Shown: piece after piece, positions 44,901 to 57,700 of the stretch
Position numbering within the stretch: position 1 is the first letter of the stretch
Layout of the letters: every line of letters begins with the position of its first letter
Assembly: GCA_964030785.1 (NCBI GenBank)
Contig: OZ034972.1
Coordinates: 19,917,183-19,981,182 of the forward strand
Length of the DNA: 64,000 bases
Direction of reading: 5' to 3'
From: Siderastrea siderea
Lineage: Eukaryota; Cnidaria; Anthozoa; Scleractinia; Rhizangiidae
The notes under the pieces: generated by a model
The model's database searches: none
Told to the model about the DNA's origin: nothing
The model's input: the letters and a program-made list of their open reading frames with translations, nothing else
Position numbers and translations under genes: made by a program

Positions 44901-45382
44901 ACAGCTTTGATCGAGTCCTTTAAGTCTCGAATGACAGTTCTGTGGGAGTTCAACAGAGCCTCAGGACTGCCAAACAAAAGGTTGAACCGACCAAGTCGAA
45001 TGTCGTTCATTTCGGCGACAGTACTTTCTGGGCCGATAATGGCTGCTGCTATGCCGCGACTTTTCAAGCCAGCAACTTGGTCTTTCATTAATGACACGAG
45101 AGAGGCCACCACAAGACAAACGGAGGATATATACGTTTGCTTTTCTGCGTTATCGACTCCCACTACAATTCCCTCAAAGACAAACGGGGCAATCTCAAAG
45201 CACAACGACTTGCCCGATCCAGTCGGAGAGCAAAAAAACACGTCCTTTCCAGTGAGAAAAGCCTCCACGACACTTTTCTGACCGTCTCGTAACTTACTGT
45301 ATCCTAATTTCTGCAGGCCAAAGTTTAAAACCCCTTCCATGTCTTCCAAATCGTCATCCATGCTTCGAAGAAACAAAAACAA
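41935..45382 (-). CDS. RecQ-like SF2 helicase, two exons, intact
   Basis: Exon 1 is 45361 (or 45382) to 44868, ending AAATG|GTAAGC. Exon 2 is 43345 to 41935, preceded by TCATAG. The join gives a TGG codon and about 634 residues. The order is a Q-motif-like KLGYSKLRDGQKSVVEAF, Walker A PTGSGKSLC, motif II VFVDESHCIAKW, motif III LTATATDTT, FCRRKEHMKEL and motif VI LQETGRIGRDS. A cysteine-rich zinc module follows (SCCDVCAMKCKCLCFC) with a Ser/Asp-rich tail. No RQC or HRDC part was seen. RecQ enzymes unwind DNA 3'-5' in repair. Here the gene lies convergent to the DUF6589 gene, and its upstream 200 bp are shared with the MITE, so an element-borne helicase is likely (inference). The 1.5-kb intron has repeated 'aactcgaac/ggttaac' words, perhaps a small relic. 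Confidence 0.85.
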
Positions 45383-45580
45383 AGATGGCGTCTTTCTCGA
45401 GTCTCAGATTACTTCATGACAAAAACCCGTCGCTCTGCTATTGGTCAATTGCCATGACGTCACCGGTTGAATTTTCGACCGGTGAATTTGGCGCCAAACA
45501 GGTATGAAAAGTCCTTTTAAAAGCGCAACCAACCGGGCACCAGAAAAAAAATTTAAAAGGACTTTGAGAAAGTCTACTTA
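45383..45580. repeat. Segment shared with the MITE, upstream of RecQ
   Basis: 'attggtcaattgccatgacg', 'ccggtgaatttggcgccaaa' and 'gactttgagaaagtct' occur in the same order at 35112-35240 inside the MITE. Its position directly before the helicase start suggests the promoter side of the right end of the parent element. The right terminal repeat itself was not found in the next kilobase. Confidence 0.75.
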
Positions 45581-46700
45581 GGATTTTAAATTTGTCAATT
45601 TAGTACTTAGGGTTTAATTAGCTTATTCATTCATATTTAACTCATTACCGGCCGCGTGTTTTTTGATCGATTCGCTAAATTAGCAGTTGGTAATAAACAA
45701 CCCCATGTGCAGTACGAAACGACAATTTATAGGCTCGAAAACACAACACTCACTTGATCTAGAATAGTTAGAATTTCTAACTTTCGAATAAAATACACCA
45801 GTTGTCAATTAAGAATTAGCCAAAAATACAATCTTGAAGTCAAAATTTTGAAAATTTACGCAAGAGATTCACATGTTGTCTCGCGCGTGAAATCAAACCA
45901 CAACAGAGGATTTGTGTGTGTTTAGGTCAGATTACTATTTTTGGAAATTTTATGAACGAAGATTCGCAGAAGAGGAGACAGTAAGCTTTTCTAAATAACA
46001 CATTTATTAATACACGCCTTTATTCGTTTCTGAAAACCAAATGCGTTCAATTCTTTCTTCGAGGGAAGCTACGCGCAAGCGATTTCGCTCGATGTGCAAG
46101 TTATTTTGAAGAGCATTTACTGATGCGAACTGTGCACGTTTTTCAAAACTTTTATGAAAACTTTAAGAAATACAGAATCCTTCAATTAAGAAGTTATTTC
46201 GGTAAAAATTTACAATCAAATGTGTAATTTACTCTACCGTAGACTCGTAGAAGTGCGTGAGCATTTCCCAGAAAGTCCGCAGTTCGAAAAATCTCTTGCG
46301 ATGCAAGATCGTCCTTTGCTTTGACAAAACAGCTGTTCGTCCTCGAAAGATGTTTTCTTCGCTCTAAAAGCTCTAAATTCCATCGCTTAACTTGTCGAGT
46401 GTTCCTTAGAGCTTCTTCTTTCGATTTTTAAGTTTCAAAAGGTAATCCTTCCTTCCGAGAGCGAGATATTGCCATCTTGAAAATTCACGCGTGAAGAGCA
46501 CGGCAGCCATTTTGAGTGAAATGTGATCTTCTTGGAGAGTGACAAAAAGTCTTCCCTTCTAGGACCCCCTCAAGCCTTCAAATATATGTGCAGTTGGTGG
46601 ATTCTGATTGGTTGAACATTCCCAAAGACAACTAGGACAAAAGGGGACCAAAAAAGCCTTTCTAGGGGAGGCTGGGGCCAAAAGCGAACACGCGCAAAAT
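45581..46700. other. Non-coding stretch
   Basis: No gene recognised. Searched by eye for the expected right TIR words (gtcgacttgg, aagtcta) without success. Confidence 0.4.
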
Positions 46701-46710
46701 CAAGGCCGGC

Positions 46711-47035
46711 TCAGGCCAGCACGGACGTTAACCGGTTAAATTTATCATATGCATGTGGGCTGTACTGCTGTTGGAAGCGCTGTTTTAGAGCTTTGACCAG
46801 AGGTCTCACTTTGTACAGCTTGTCAAATGCTGCGTCTCCTCGAGGTGGCATAGCTTCATTGTCATTGAAATGTAAGTACCTTAGAATGACCAAGAAAGGA
46901 TCTCTTGTCATTATTGAAGCAAATGCTGGCACTCCAATTTGGGGAAGCTGATGAATTCCCATTGCAATCAGAAGCCTGAGCCAAGCTTTGAGTTCTGAAA
47001 CAGTCAGAGGTTCTTTCCACTATGGATTTCTTCTT
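46711..47035 (-). pseudogene. piggyBac-like N-terminal fragment
   Basis: Minus-strand reading gives PLTVSELKAWLRLLIAMGIH, then MTRDPFLVILRYLHFNDNEA and FDKLYKVRPLVKALKQRF, the conserved block before the first catalytic Asp of piggyBac transposases. It stops at KFNRLTSVL and no catalytic part follows. Sequence differs from the other three copies. Confidence 0.75.
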
Positions 47036-47049
47036 CCAGCTTTTGTTTG

Positions 47050-47980
47050 ACTTTGCTCTACAAATCTGTTCGTTTCATGAACAAGACATTCAAGCAGTTC
47101 CGTGTCAAAAAAGAGCTGAACAAGAGTCCAAGGCAGATGCTTGCTCGGGTTGTTCCATTTTCGGTCCTGTCGGCTGTACACAAGGTGGAGGAGGACTTAT
47201 TTCAGCTTCAGGTTCTTGCCATTCAAAGTCCCAATTTGGAAAGCCAACAAACTCCTCTTTGTTGTCATTATCCAAGAACAAATGCAAAGGACAATTGCTC
47301 AGGTTTTCAACCCAGTTAACGCCTTTTCTTCCCATTTTCAAGCAGTCATACTCTATTTTAGTTCTGAGTGACCTGTGGCTTCGCTCTGCCTTTCCCTGCA
47401 ATTGTAAATGAAAGGGTCGACTGTATATTACCGTAATGATCATGTTGCAACCTAGTCTTTTGATGGCGCCTTCAAATTCACCACCCTGATCACTTTGAAC
47501 TACATGCAGTGGTCTGTGCTCTAAGTAGATATTCTGCCGTTTGTCTGCGATTACCTTGCTACTTTTTTACTAACTCCATGGAGCCAAGTGAAGCGACTAA
47601 ATACATCAATTGCTGACAATACATATCGATATGACTTTCCATTGTACGATGCAGTTCCGCTCTTGCCCATTTCCATTGAATCAGCTTGATGCCCTGTTTG
47701 AACATCTTGGGCACGAATGGGTGAGTGTAACCTTGTTGAGAAATTTTAGCATTTCTTTAATATAATAGTGTCATATATATAATACAAGACATTCTTCTCA
47801 TTCTTCTTTTGAACTGTCATTGTTCCCTTCGCCCTCCAGTATCTAACATATGCTGATCTTTCTGCGTTGGTTCTTTCTCTCACCAGTGGAAGAGTTGCAC
47901 CTTTTGCAATCTTGACCATACATTCATAAATCTTGTCTGGAATTGCCGTTGGCTTTCACTTTCCTCATACTTTCCCTGCA
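47050..47980 (-). pseudogene. Retroviral-type integrase (KRBA2-like), broken
   Basis: Minus-strand fragments in different frames: LSAIDVFSRFTWL-like (first Asp, about 47600), VVQSDQGGEFEGAIKRL (second Asp, about 47480) and LQGKAERSHRSLRTKIEY (Glu, about 47380) with GVNWVENL. This D,D,E order and the 'GK-x-ERSHR-(S)LR' signature are those of stand-alone rve integrases common in invertebrate genomes (KRAB-A-domain-2-like). At least two frameshifts separate the acidic residues. It abuts the piggyBac fragment, so one may have inserted next to or into the other. Confidence 0.65.
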
Positions 47981-47984
47981 CCAC

Positions 47985-50375
47985 AATTCTTAAGCAACAA
48001 AATGAAGACTAAAGTAACAGAGATGACAATGTGTTGCATCTTTGTTTAGAGTATTTTCAAAACTCTCTAGTCCCGATTCTTCTTGCTGCCACATTACGCA
48101 CTGCCTTCAACGCTTAGACTCTGCATGCTGTATAGACATCAGCTAATTTTACTACCTGCATTGTTTGAAAAATGCAGATTGCAGGGTGTGGCAGTGAAAA
48201 AAGTGAAAAATGATGATGCAGATAAAGCAAGTAAATGAAATATAAAATAAAATAATAGTGATATAAAAATATGGGCAATAAAAAACGAAAGTGAAACATA
48301 ACTATTTCACGTGCACCTGGTTTGCTATCAAACATTTCACTTGAACAATGTGCGCGAACCTAAGAAAGCTGGCCATCGGTGCAATGCTGTCTGTCAATGG
48401 ATTTTTCACTGTAAATGTGCAAATAGCTTTTCTTTATTAAAATGATTTATCTCAAAATCAACCTGTGGAAAAAAAAAACAAAGCAACAAAGAAATATGAC
48501 AAAATACCCTGCCTTTTGTGTTCTTTTGCCAGCCAGTGTAACGTTTTTGTCATGGCTTGCTTTTCAGCTCAGTTGAAGGTGGAGTTTTCAATTGATATGA
48601 TGAATACATCTAGTCTCACAGGGCGTTTAGATTGCTTCTTTTTATGTAATAGGACGTTTGGTTATTTGTTTGCTTGTTTGTTGTTTTTTTTGTTTCAGAA
48701 AGTTTTTCGCATTACTTGGCATCATGTTGGTGGCACTTTGCCCTCTTTTATTCTGGTCTTTTTCTTAATGCTATGGCGGGTTAATGTCAGTTGTTGACCA
48801 CTGAGTGCATTAAATTTCGATGAGCGATATATTTTGTGAAAGCTTCTAAGGTTTCTAGTTATTGCGGTCAAATTTCCAAGCTTGACTGTAAACCTTCTTT
48901 TTCATGGGTAGATACCAATCAATTTCGTTTTCGTTAAATCACGTAATTTTGTTGATAGCTGTTTATTTGTTTACCATCGCAGACTATCTACTTTTTCCCA
49001 TTCATTGGATGCACATTGTTTTGAACCATTAAGTTTTTTTAAACGTTCTTTCTTTTAGTCTGTTCCAGAAGTCTATGGCTTAGCTTACAAGATCTGCCAA
49101 AATGTAAGAAGCTGTTAACAAAGACAATAAGATTACTTAATGCCGGTATCCAGCAGCCATCCATCGCCACCTGCTTTGATTCCATCGACCCAAAACTGAA
49201 ACAAGTTAAGGATCAATCTTATTAAAACCATGAAAAACTCGTCATCTATAATTGTTGCTTGATAATTTGATCGTACTCCTTAAGCAGTGAAGGATCTCTT
49301 CTCAACTTTTGATGCAAGGACCTTAGACGACTAAAGCATAATTGATATTCACTTTTCTCAAAGCGTGACTGATACAGAACGTGGAAAGAAGGTCTCGAGA
49401 ACATCTCTGAAACAGGGAATGTCTCTGAAGAGCCTTGTGTTCAGAAGAAGGAGATCCTTTTTTCATACAATACATTTGTCCTTGCACGACGGGATGAAAC
49501 ACCTGAATATCTTCACAAAACCAAATGCGTTTCAGGGTTTTTTTTACAAATGAAATTCTTCCAGTTCATGTCTTAATTGTTCTACATTCTCAGGCAGACA
49601 TAAGGTATGGTTGAACAAAGCATTGATTTCTTTCTCAGTCTTTTCATTGATGACTCGGGAACTGACCATGGCACTACTTTGAGCTAAGGGTAGGTTTGGC
49701 GTGCCAGGGGAGGAACTTGGTTTCTAGGATGACCTCGCCTCAGCCATTGACATAGAAATGAGAAGGATGGTACCAGGTTTGGGTGGAAATGTCAAAGACA
49801 AACACTTAAAGCAATATCTATGGCCATTTGCATCGTCTGTCCTGTCCCCCCTTGGAGTTGTTTGTGACTTTTCCAATTCTCCAAAGGCCTAGAGAGCCGC
49901 GATAAATTATGCTGTAACTGTTGACGCACGTAACCACCCTTGCCCAAGTTTTCAGTGGCTTGTTGCACGCAAGGATCTGACAGGACCAAAACGAGCAGAA
50001 AGGGGGTTAAGAATTTGCTGCGAGGGTGTTGAGGTCCACTTGAATCCCAAAATGTTTGCCCAAATCTTTAGCCAGTTGATCCACCCCGTCTGCTCTACCC
50101 ATATAAAGCACATATCTACTACCAATGGAAAGCCCCATGTCTCCTGCCATCATGTAAATGTTGGGTGGCATCCTCTAGGAAAATGTACCCTGTGTTTGGC
50201 CCTACAATGGCCAGAATCTCTGCTTGGTTAACTTTAAGGCCAAAGCAAAGTCATTGAGGTGATGATCTCGACACTGCCCAAAGGTGAACCCAGCAGCTAG
50301 ACCATGCTTGACACGTTTGGCTAAATGATCTTCAGTAGTGGCTAAGTAATCTTCCGACTTCAAATCTTTGTAGTA
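47985..50375. other. Long stretch without recognised gene
   Basis: Short frames only (for example 48465-48797, plus, without a domain that I know). No ordered repeats seen. It ends at the MULE target site. Confidence 0.35.
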
Positions 50376-50384
50376 GTTCATAGG

Positions 50385-50665
50385 GGGTTTTGCTAAACGC
50401 AGGCCCGCGGCCCGGCGGCTCACGGCCCGGCGGCCCACAGCTCACGGCCCACGGCCCGTGGTCCACGTCATGGCCCACGGCACACCTCACAGCCCGCTGC
50501 CCACAGATTTTTGGTCAGTGGTATATTAAAGCGCATGCTCAGATAGGCATCGGCGAGTGTGGTCGACTGTCGTCTAAAATGGACGATGGTGAGTTTTTGG
50601 TTTCTTCACAATTTCAATTATTTTAATCCTCTGTAATCCTTGCATCTCTTTGATGCTTTTCGCTC
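50385..50665. repeat. Left TIR of the MULE
   Basis: Inverse of 58470-58734. The GC-rich outer part (repeated cggccc words) has diverged and differs in length. The inner part, down to 'tgatgctttt', is well kept. Confidence 0.9.
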
Positions 50666-51780
50666 AGGGAATGTACTTCTATGTCGCGTACGAGTACGTA
50701 CTTCTATATCGCGGGTTGGCCCACAGAATTTTGTCTTTTGTCAACACAGCGGACGTTTGTCCTACAACGATGTAAGTTTTAACAGAATTGAAACTCTTAT
50801 GTAATGAACTATCTCGTGTGTTTCGTGTTTAGTTGTTTTTGCAAGTTGTATATTGCCAACATGGCGACAGGTTAAGGTGCAAACACCCACCATTAACAAG
50901 TACATTGCAGGTTCATAGCAATCCCACAAGGGAGGGTTCCCATGTACAGTGGAGACGAGAAGCACATACTTTTCTTGGGGGGAGGTGTGAAAAAGCGTAT
51001 TGAATCCTTTTTTTCTCATTTTTACCACTGCTTTTTTTAGTACCGGGAGTACCTTCCGGCAGTTTGACGTTTAGGGGTTTGGTTTTAGCCTTTTTTGGGA
51101 GAAGGGGGGTAGTGATGTGGCATCATTTGCCGAAGCAAAACTAGTCTCAAGACCTTTTTAAAAATTGTATACTCGATAAACCAAAACAATGCTATTTAAT
51201 GACTTGCTTGCTTACAATGCTCGTTTTAGGTCAATAAACAATACCAAAGTTTACCTCAATAAACAAAAACAAAACATCTTTGAGTCATCTTTTTCACAAA
51301 GGAGCTAATAAGTTGTTACTACGCGCAATATAAGTATGCAATCTTTTGTTCGCCATACTTGTTGTTATGAAGACCGTGGCAAATAAAGCGTTAATTAATT
51401 GAACTTTTGGGCTTGAACGAAAAGCCGGATCGAAAAATGAATACTTCTTAGCAATTTCCAACACAACGGTGGTAAAAGAGAAAGTGTTACTCAACTTAAA
51501 TAAACTCTAAATCGTTCCTTTTTTTGACAGGGTAATCATGTCAAGTTCATGTGCATCCAGGATTAGGAGTTCTTTATCCCTGCTTGGGTCAAAGTCCATG
51601 AGCAAGTTTTAAGTTTGTGGATTCTTCCAAAAGTCTGGATGACATTCAGACGTCTTATGTGGAGCCGTGCAGAATAAATCGTTCGACTCAGAAACTGACT
51701 AGCTTGGGCGAACTTGGCGACTTCCAAAACAACGATGCACGGGTACAAGCCAAAGTGTAACGCAACTTAAAGAAATGTAA
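50666..51780. other. Non-coding 3' region inside the MULE
   Basis: No gene recognised. Two diverged copies of a block with 'agaaactgactagc/acaacggtgg' words (about 51290-51500 and 51640-51790) suggest an old local duplication. Confidence 0.4.
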
Positions 51781-51788
51781 ATCATTGC

Positions 51789-54700
51789 TTATTCTGAAGG
51801 GGGAATCATGTGAAGGTCAAGTGCATTCACGATCAGGTCTTCTTCTTCCTTGTTTGGGTCAAACTCTTTCACCAATTTTGAGTTTTGTGGATTCCTCAAG
51901 AAGTCTGGATGTTGTGCTCTGATACATGCTAAGTTCAGGTGATACCCTCTTGGATTGTCAACTGGAGTAACTTTGTCAGTTCCTGCTCGCCAGTCCTCCT
52001 CTCTATGGATTACTATGATGTCCATTTCTGGAGGACTTTCGTCAAATTCTTTTCGGCATCCCGGACACTTTTGCACGCGTTGCTTTTGTTTTCTTGTTAT
52101 AACAAAAGGCTGGCAGGACTCGCGCCACAGATAAGTTGAAGTGCGCTTTGGGAATTCGGATCCTTGTACAGGTGATCTCCTTCGTGCCCTTTTCTTTTTG
52201 TGGTTGGCTTTCTTCCCTGCATCTGGTTTTCCATAACACAGCGCATCCAAGCTTCCTTTGGGATTTACCTTCACAAGAAGTTGAATGTGACCTTCCAAGT
52301 TGTTTGCCTTTCTCCTTTTTCTTTCCAGTTCGGTCAGGTTGGCATTTATCAAGTGGTCTGCACTCTTTGAAACGAAGGGACGAAACTCCTCCAACACTTC
52401 ATACGGCGAATCCAACCCCACAAGGGCTCTTGCAACGTCATCTTCTTCTCTTGTCACCAGTTCCTTCAAATCCAGGATAAAGGTGTCGACTTCACTCTCT
52501 TTAAACCCTGTCCAATTCTTCAGCATGGCGTTACCAGACTCTGATACATTCTGTGTGTAGAGGACTTTACTGAACTGCGAAAGCCTGCAAGTTCTGCATT
52601 TCCAGCCATCACTCTGTCACGAATCACTGAGATGACAAAACGCAAAACATATGAGCAAAAGCGGGTCATTGGCTCCTTAAAACCAGCATCAGCAGATTTT
52701 TGCCAACTTTCTACAAGATTTCCTAAATCTGCTCCAGATTCTCGTGTTGACGTCAAACATGAATTACACATCTCTTCAGTGCAGCTTTCAACAGTAGCCC
52801 TGGGAAGACCTATCTGCCTCGCTTTCTCTCAGACGTCATTGAAAAGATTAGCGCATCTAAATCGGTAGGCTTGTTGAAAGCTGGAATCCAAGGCTTTTTC
52901 CACATTGATCTCTCCATCCGACCCAGAGCCTTTTAAAGACTGAGAAAGGGAGGGCTCTTCTGAAACCAGAGCTTCAAAGAGGTGGCTGTAAGACTTTTCT
53001 GTCTTGTCTTTAACTAGAGCGACAGGCTCGATCATTACTGGATTTTTCTGCTGGCCTTTGCGTCTCAGAATCAGGTTCTGGTATGTTGTCACCAACGCCT
53101 AGAATGGTCCCAGTTTAAAGGTTACATCAACAGAAAGAACGGAACTCTTGCCGAACTCTGTGCAGAAGCTTTTGATGTCATTCACCTGCCTGTGGTTGAA
53201 AAGGAGATGTGTAGTACTACCAGCTGTTTTAATAAACTGCTGGTGGAAGCGATCTTGGTCATCTTCCATTTCCATTGAATTGAGGGACCTAAATAGAGGA
53301 TCTTCTCTGATGCTTCCCATGGATTTAGGTTTCCTGCTTTTCATATTAGATACCTGCTTTGTGTTTCGTGTAAGGCCACCAACCTTTTGTTCTACGTTAT
53401 GAAATGCCTTTCTAGCAGAGGCCACACCATCAGTCTCCTCCTTCAATAGCTGCATGGTTGAAGGATTAACCCTTACATATGGCGATTGGCTCTTCCTTGA
53501 ATCGGTACTGAATAAAAAACGCGTGAGAACTGCTGTTCTTCTGGTTCCACAACGGCCTTGACAAGATCTTTGCATGCTTTGTTTCTGTAGGTTCGTCTTC
53601 GCACGACCCCTACACTTCTTGGCCTTTGTTTTGCTTAACTTCCAAACGCCCATAGCGTCAATAGCAGCATCCGATGGACTCAAGTTCTCTGTGCTAATCA
53701 GGAAGCTGATGTTACGTGAAACCCGTCTCACTTGAATGCTGGAGTACACATGCCTACTTTCCTCAGAAGCCATAACTTCCACCACCTCTTCGTTTGTTAA
53801 CGGTTCCTTTCTCCCATGAAAAATTCCAGGTACATGCTGATGGCATGGTGATAAGTCACTAGTAATACACGACCTGGTAATTATAAAATGATTAAAGATT
53901 ACAATTGTAACCAGTACATCCTTTCAAAAGTTGAATTTACTTTAAACCAGGGTTCAAAATAGGAGCCGGCTGCCGGTGATAGCCCGTACTTTGGCCACCC
54001 TTGCCGGCGATTTTTCACCCAGGAAATAGAAAAAAATGACATCCCATCCCTTGATCGGCAAAATCAATGTCCCTGGAATGTCACAGTAAACGTTTCATAT
54101 CAGAAAGTAATGCAGCCATGAAACACTTACACACATACCAAAAGTGAATTAGATTGCGTTTTAAAAGCTTTCTTAAAAACAAATCAACAACAAATTACAG
54201 AACGTTAACAATTATTGTCTCGATTCTTGTAAATCAAGTCTTCGTTCTAGCGACTATCTCTATTTGACGGCACTCTTTTTTTTCTGGCGTGGTTTCGTAC
54301 GTGTTCAACAACGCGACTTTGGAGGAAATAGGCCAGGCACAGGGTAGCAGTGTCGCAGCAATTCAGTTCTCTTAGGAACCGGGCACATTTTCATCCATGA
54401 TTTCTTTGTTACCAATGCGTCTTCGATCCTGCTTCACTTAGCACCTTGTCACTTTTTTCGCATGCTTTTGCCTTCTCGTCCAATTTAATTTGCTGGAGAC
54501 CAAAGGAAATGTACCGTTGCGTTGAAAATCAGCATCACTGTTGCAGCATTTATCATTTTCAAAGGCCTGATCTAAATAATTTTGCGAAATGCCAGCAAGC
54601 GACCCTGCCAGTCCACCATCGACGAGATTTCCATAGTCAAGACAATATGTTGCAATATGTTGCAAAAGCAAACATCGCTCCCGACGAGGAGCTTAAGACA

Positions 54701-57700
54701 GAAATACACTCCATAACGCAACAATGATAAGTTGCGAAGAACAAAATCTGATAAATCTAGATCAAAGAGAGACACTGATTGGGCTTAGCATAATGCCACA
54801 TGCTGAGTCAAACAGTTGTACAAATGTTCTACACTCTTCTACCACTTGAGTGGAAAAGATACATCAATGACACATTCTTGCTGTGGAATGTTGACAAACT
54901 AGTGAAGGAGATAGAAGAGTTTATTCTCCTAGCAAACAGTCACCACCCGACAATTAAATGTACGGCTGAAATCCCAGACAAAGAAATAAACTTCCTGGAC
55001 ACCACTGTTTTCAAAGGCGAAAGATTTAACTAGCAAGCAATCCTTGATATCCCTACACATTTCAAGCTGACAGAAACTTTCCAGTACACTCACATCTCTT
55101 CCTGCCACCCACTAGCGGTTAGAAAAGGGTTTATCGAAGGTGAATCCCTACGACTTCTAAGAATAAACTCTTGCGGAGAATATCACCCAATTCAAACACG
55201 CCTCAGTGCGAGAGACTACCCCAACAGTCTGGTAGAAAGAATAACGTCCAAAGTTAAATTCAGTGGAAGGAAATCATCGTTTCAACAAAGAGAGACAGTG
55301 CAGAAAAAATTCTGCCTTTCGTAACAAAGTTCCACCCAGCTGTGCCTAATTTTAAGAACATCCTCATAAGCAAACGGCACTTAATAAAAAATCAACCATT
55401 GCTAAGAGAAATATACAAACGCTTTAGCACGAGCATATGAGCCGTGTTTGGCCTGTCAACATTTTATTCCATACTTGGTATAGGTGCTTGTTCATTCTTG
55501 TTGACAGCCGGCTAAAAATCAGCCTTGAGAAAAAAAGCCGTCAAATTCAGGCTGAAACCTCTAATTGTATTTTGAACCCTGTTAAACTTAATAAATAACC
55601 AGTTTTAACCTCTTGGATTTTTCCAGTTATTGTAACTGTACACCCTGCATGACTTTTGTTATATAAATTCTTTCTAGATGTCTTCTCAGAGAATCGTTGT
55701 TTATGATCAAACGTTACTAAGCACCAATATATAACAATTCCATTACCTTTCTGGAGAGCTGTCCAAGCTTTTAAATGCACTGTTTGAGCTGTCAGAACGT
55801 TCGGAACTGTCTCTGAAGAGCTGTCTCTTTCTGTCTTCAAGAGTGTTGTAATAGGCAAGCAATAATTTCAGTTGCATAATAATCTCTCCCCTTTTCATGA
55901 GCTACAGCAGATAGGTTCCAGTGAAGACACTGTATATGCAAGGGCACCAAAAGCTTCATCCCATACCTGCAGAACCAGAAAACAATCTCACAAGCCTTTT
56001 TTAACAACTCACCAAGGGAATGATGAATCTGATGTACGGTCATCTTTAGATGGAGAGCTTAGTCCTTGAAAGGTTTTATTTAGTTCATTAATGGAGTCAT
56101 CACTGTCCTGTAGAATAAATTAATAAACTGTCTTGTATAGTGAATATAAAATAATCAATTTCTGTAAACTTTCAACCCTTGTCTCAATAAAAAATCCATT
56201 ACACAGTGTTCAAAAGATATGAACTTGAATTTTGAAAGTATTTAGTGATTGCAATTAGACATTTGAATGGCACTGTTCTGAACATACCTCCTAACTAAAA
56301 ATCGACAATGTGAATGATTAAGGATCGTACATTTGTCATGAGTAGGAGATTACAAAGTAGGGTGTGGGTTACAAAGTAGGATAAAGCCAAATAAATTCGC
56401 TTAAGGAGCTTAAAATAAAATTGTCTACATATATAGTGAAGGGCTGTCACTTGAAAAGACACTATAAGTGCGGAGGGTCAAATTAACCCACTTGTGCTGC
56501 TTGTGCTTTCCAGAGAATATTTGTAGTACTGTTGAGATTTTATTGTGATGCCAGCAAGAGTAAATTTGTGATCCTAAATTTGAGTTGGGAAGGAGGGAGG
56601 GGATCAGTCACTGAATATGACCTGATATGCAACACCGCTTATATAGGCCTCAAAGGGTGACCTCTGCCAGGCTCTCTATCAGTGCGGAGAGTGCAAGAGA
56701 AAGTGGGCGAGCGAAGCAAGTGAAGGAAAAAGAGGGGGGAGTGGGAGAGAGAAGGAGAGTCTGTAAGCATTGTTTAAAAGCCTCATTCCAGTATACCAGC
56801 TCCTGGTATACCCTGTTTTTGGTTAATTTTTGACAGTTTACATCAACACACAGAATAAGTTGTTTTAAATAATGCTTAAAGGGTTTGCGCCATTTTGTTC
56901 TCTCTCTCTGTTTCCCCTATTTCCCCTTAGGCACTTTCGCTTGCTTCACTCGACAGACCAAGAGCCTGGAACACGCTAAATTACATGTTTTATTATATTC
57001 CTTTTTTCTCAGCACATACTTACAAACCTGTTTTACTGGACATTAAAATAATCAATTACAGATGATGTTTTTGTAACAACTGAAGTAAATTTGTCTCACC
57101 GTTCCATCACTGACTATTATTATATCAGGATCAGGTTTGCAGGAGGTTCCAGGGACCATTGGTTGCTGAAGTAAGAACATAACACCTTCATTAAATTACA
57201 TTCTATATGAATATAAAAGATGCTGCAATCTTTGAAATGAATAAAAAATACTTTCCGGTGAGCACTGTTTCTTAATACCTGGTTTGGTGTAAAGAAATAA
57301 AAAGCTTCATAAGTGCATTGTACTGAGTACTTACAGAAACAATAGTGGGACATCTGAAGTTTCCATGTGCATCGCTAAAATGATAAAAAGAGTAAAGTTT
57401 AGAGTTTTGAAAAAGTTAAGATATGCTTCTCACTGCAAAATGTCATTTACCTATTTTCTTCAACACTCAATGCTAGTGCTTTCCTGAGAGCTTCACTTTC
57501 ACAGTAAGGACCATTGATGCTAAAGGTTAAAGTAAACATCAGTTCACACAGGTTATGGTAAGTAATCACGAATAAATGGTAAGTAAATATTTCAGTTTAT
57601 AGGGAAGGTGCTTAAGAGCAACACAAATATTTTTCATTTTATAACTGCAAGTCAGTACCTGTCTTTCCATAGCATCTGTGGATTTGAGACATTTTCGCCG

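Noticed and set aside
48465..48797. Plus-strand 110-residue frame as a gene
   Set aside because: Hydrophobic, low-complexity composition with no recognisable domain or splice context.
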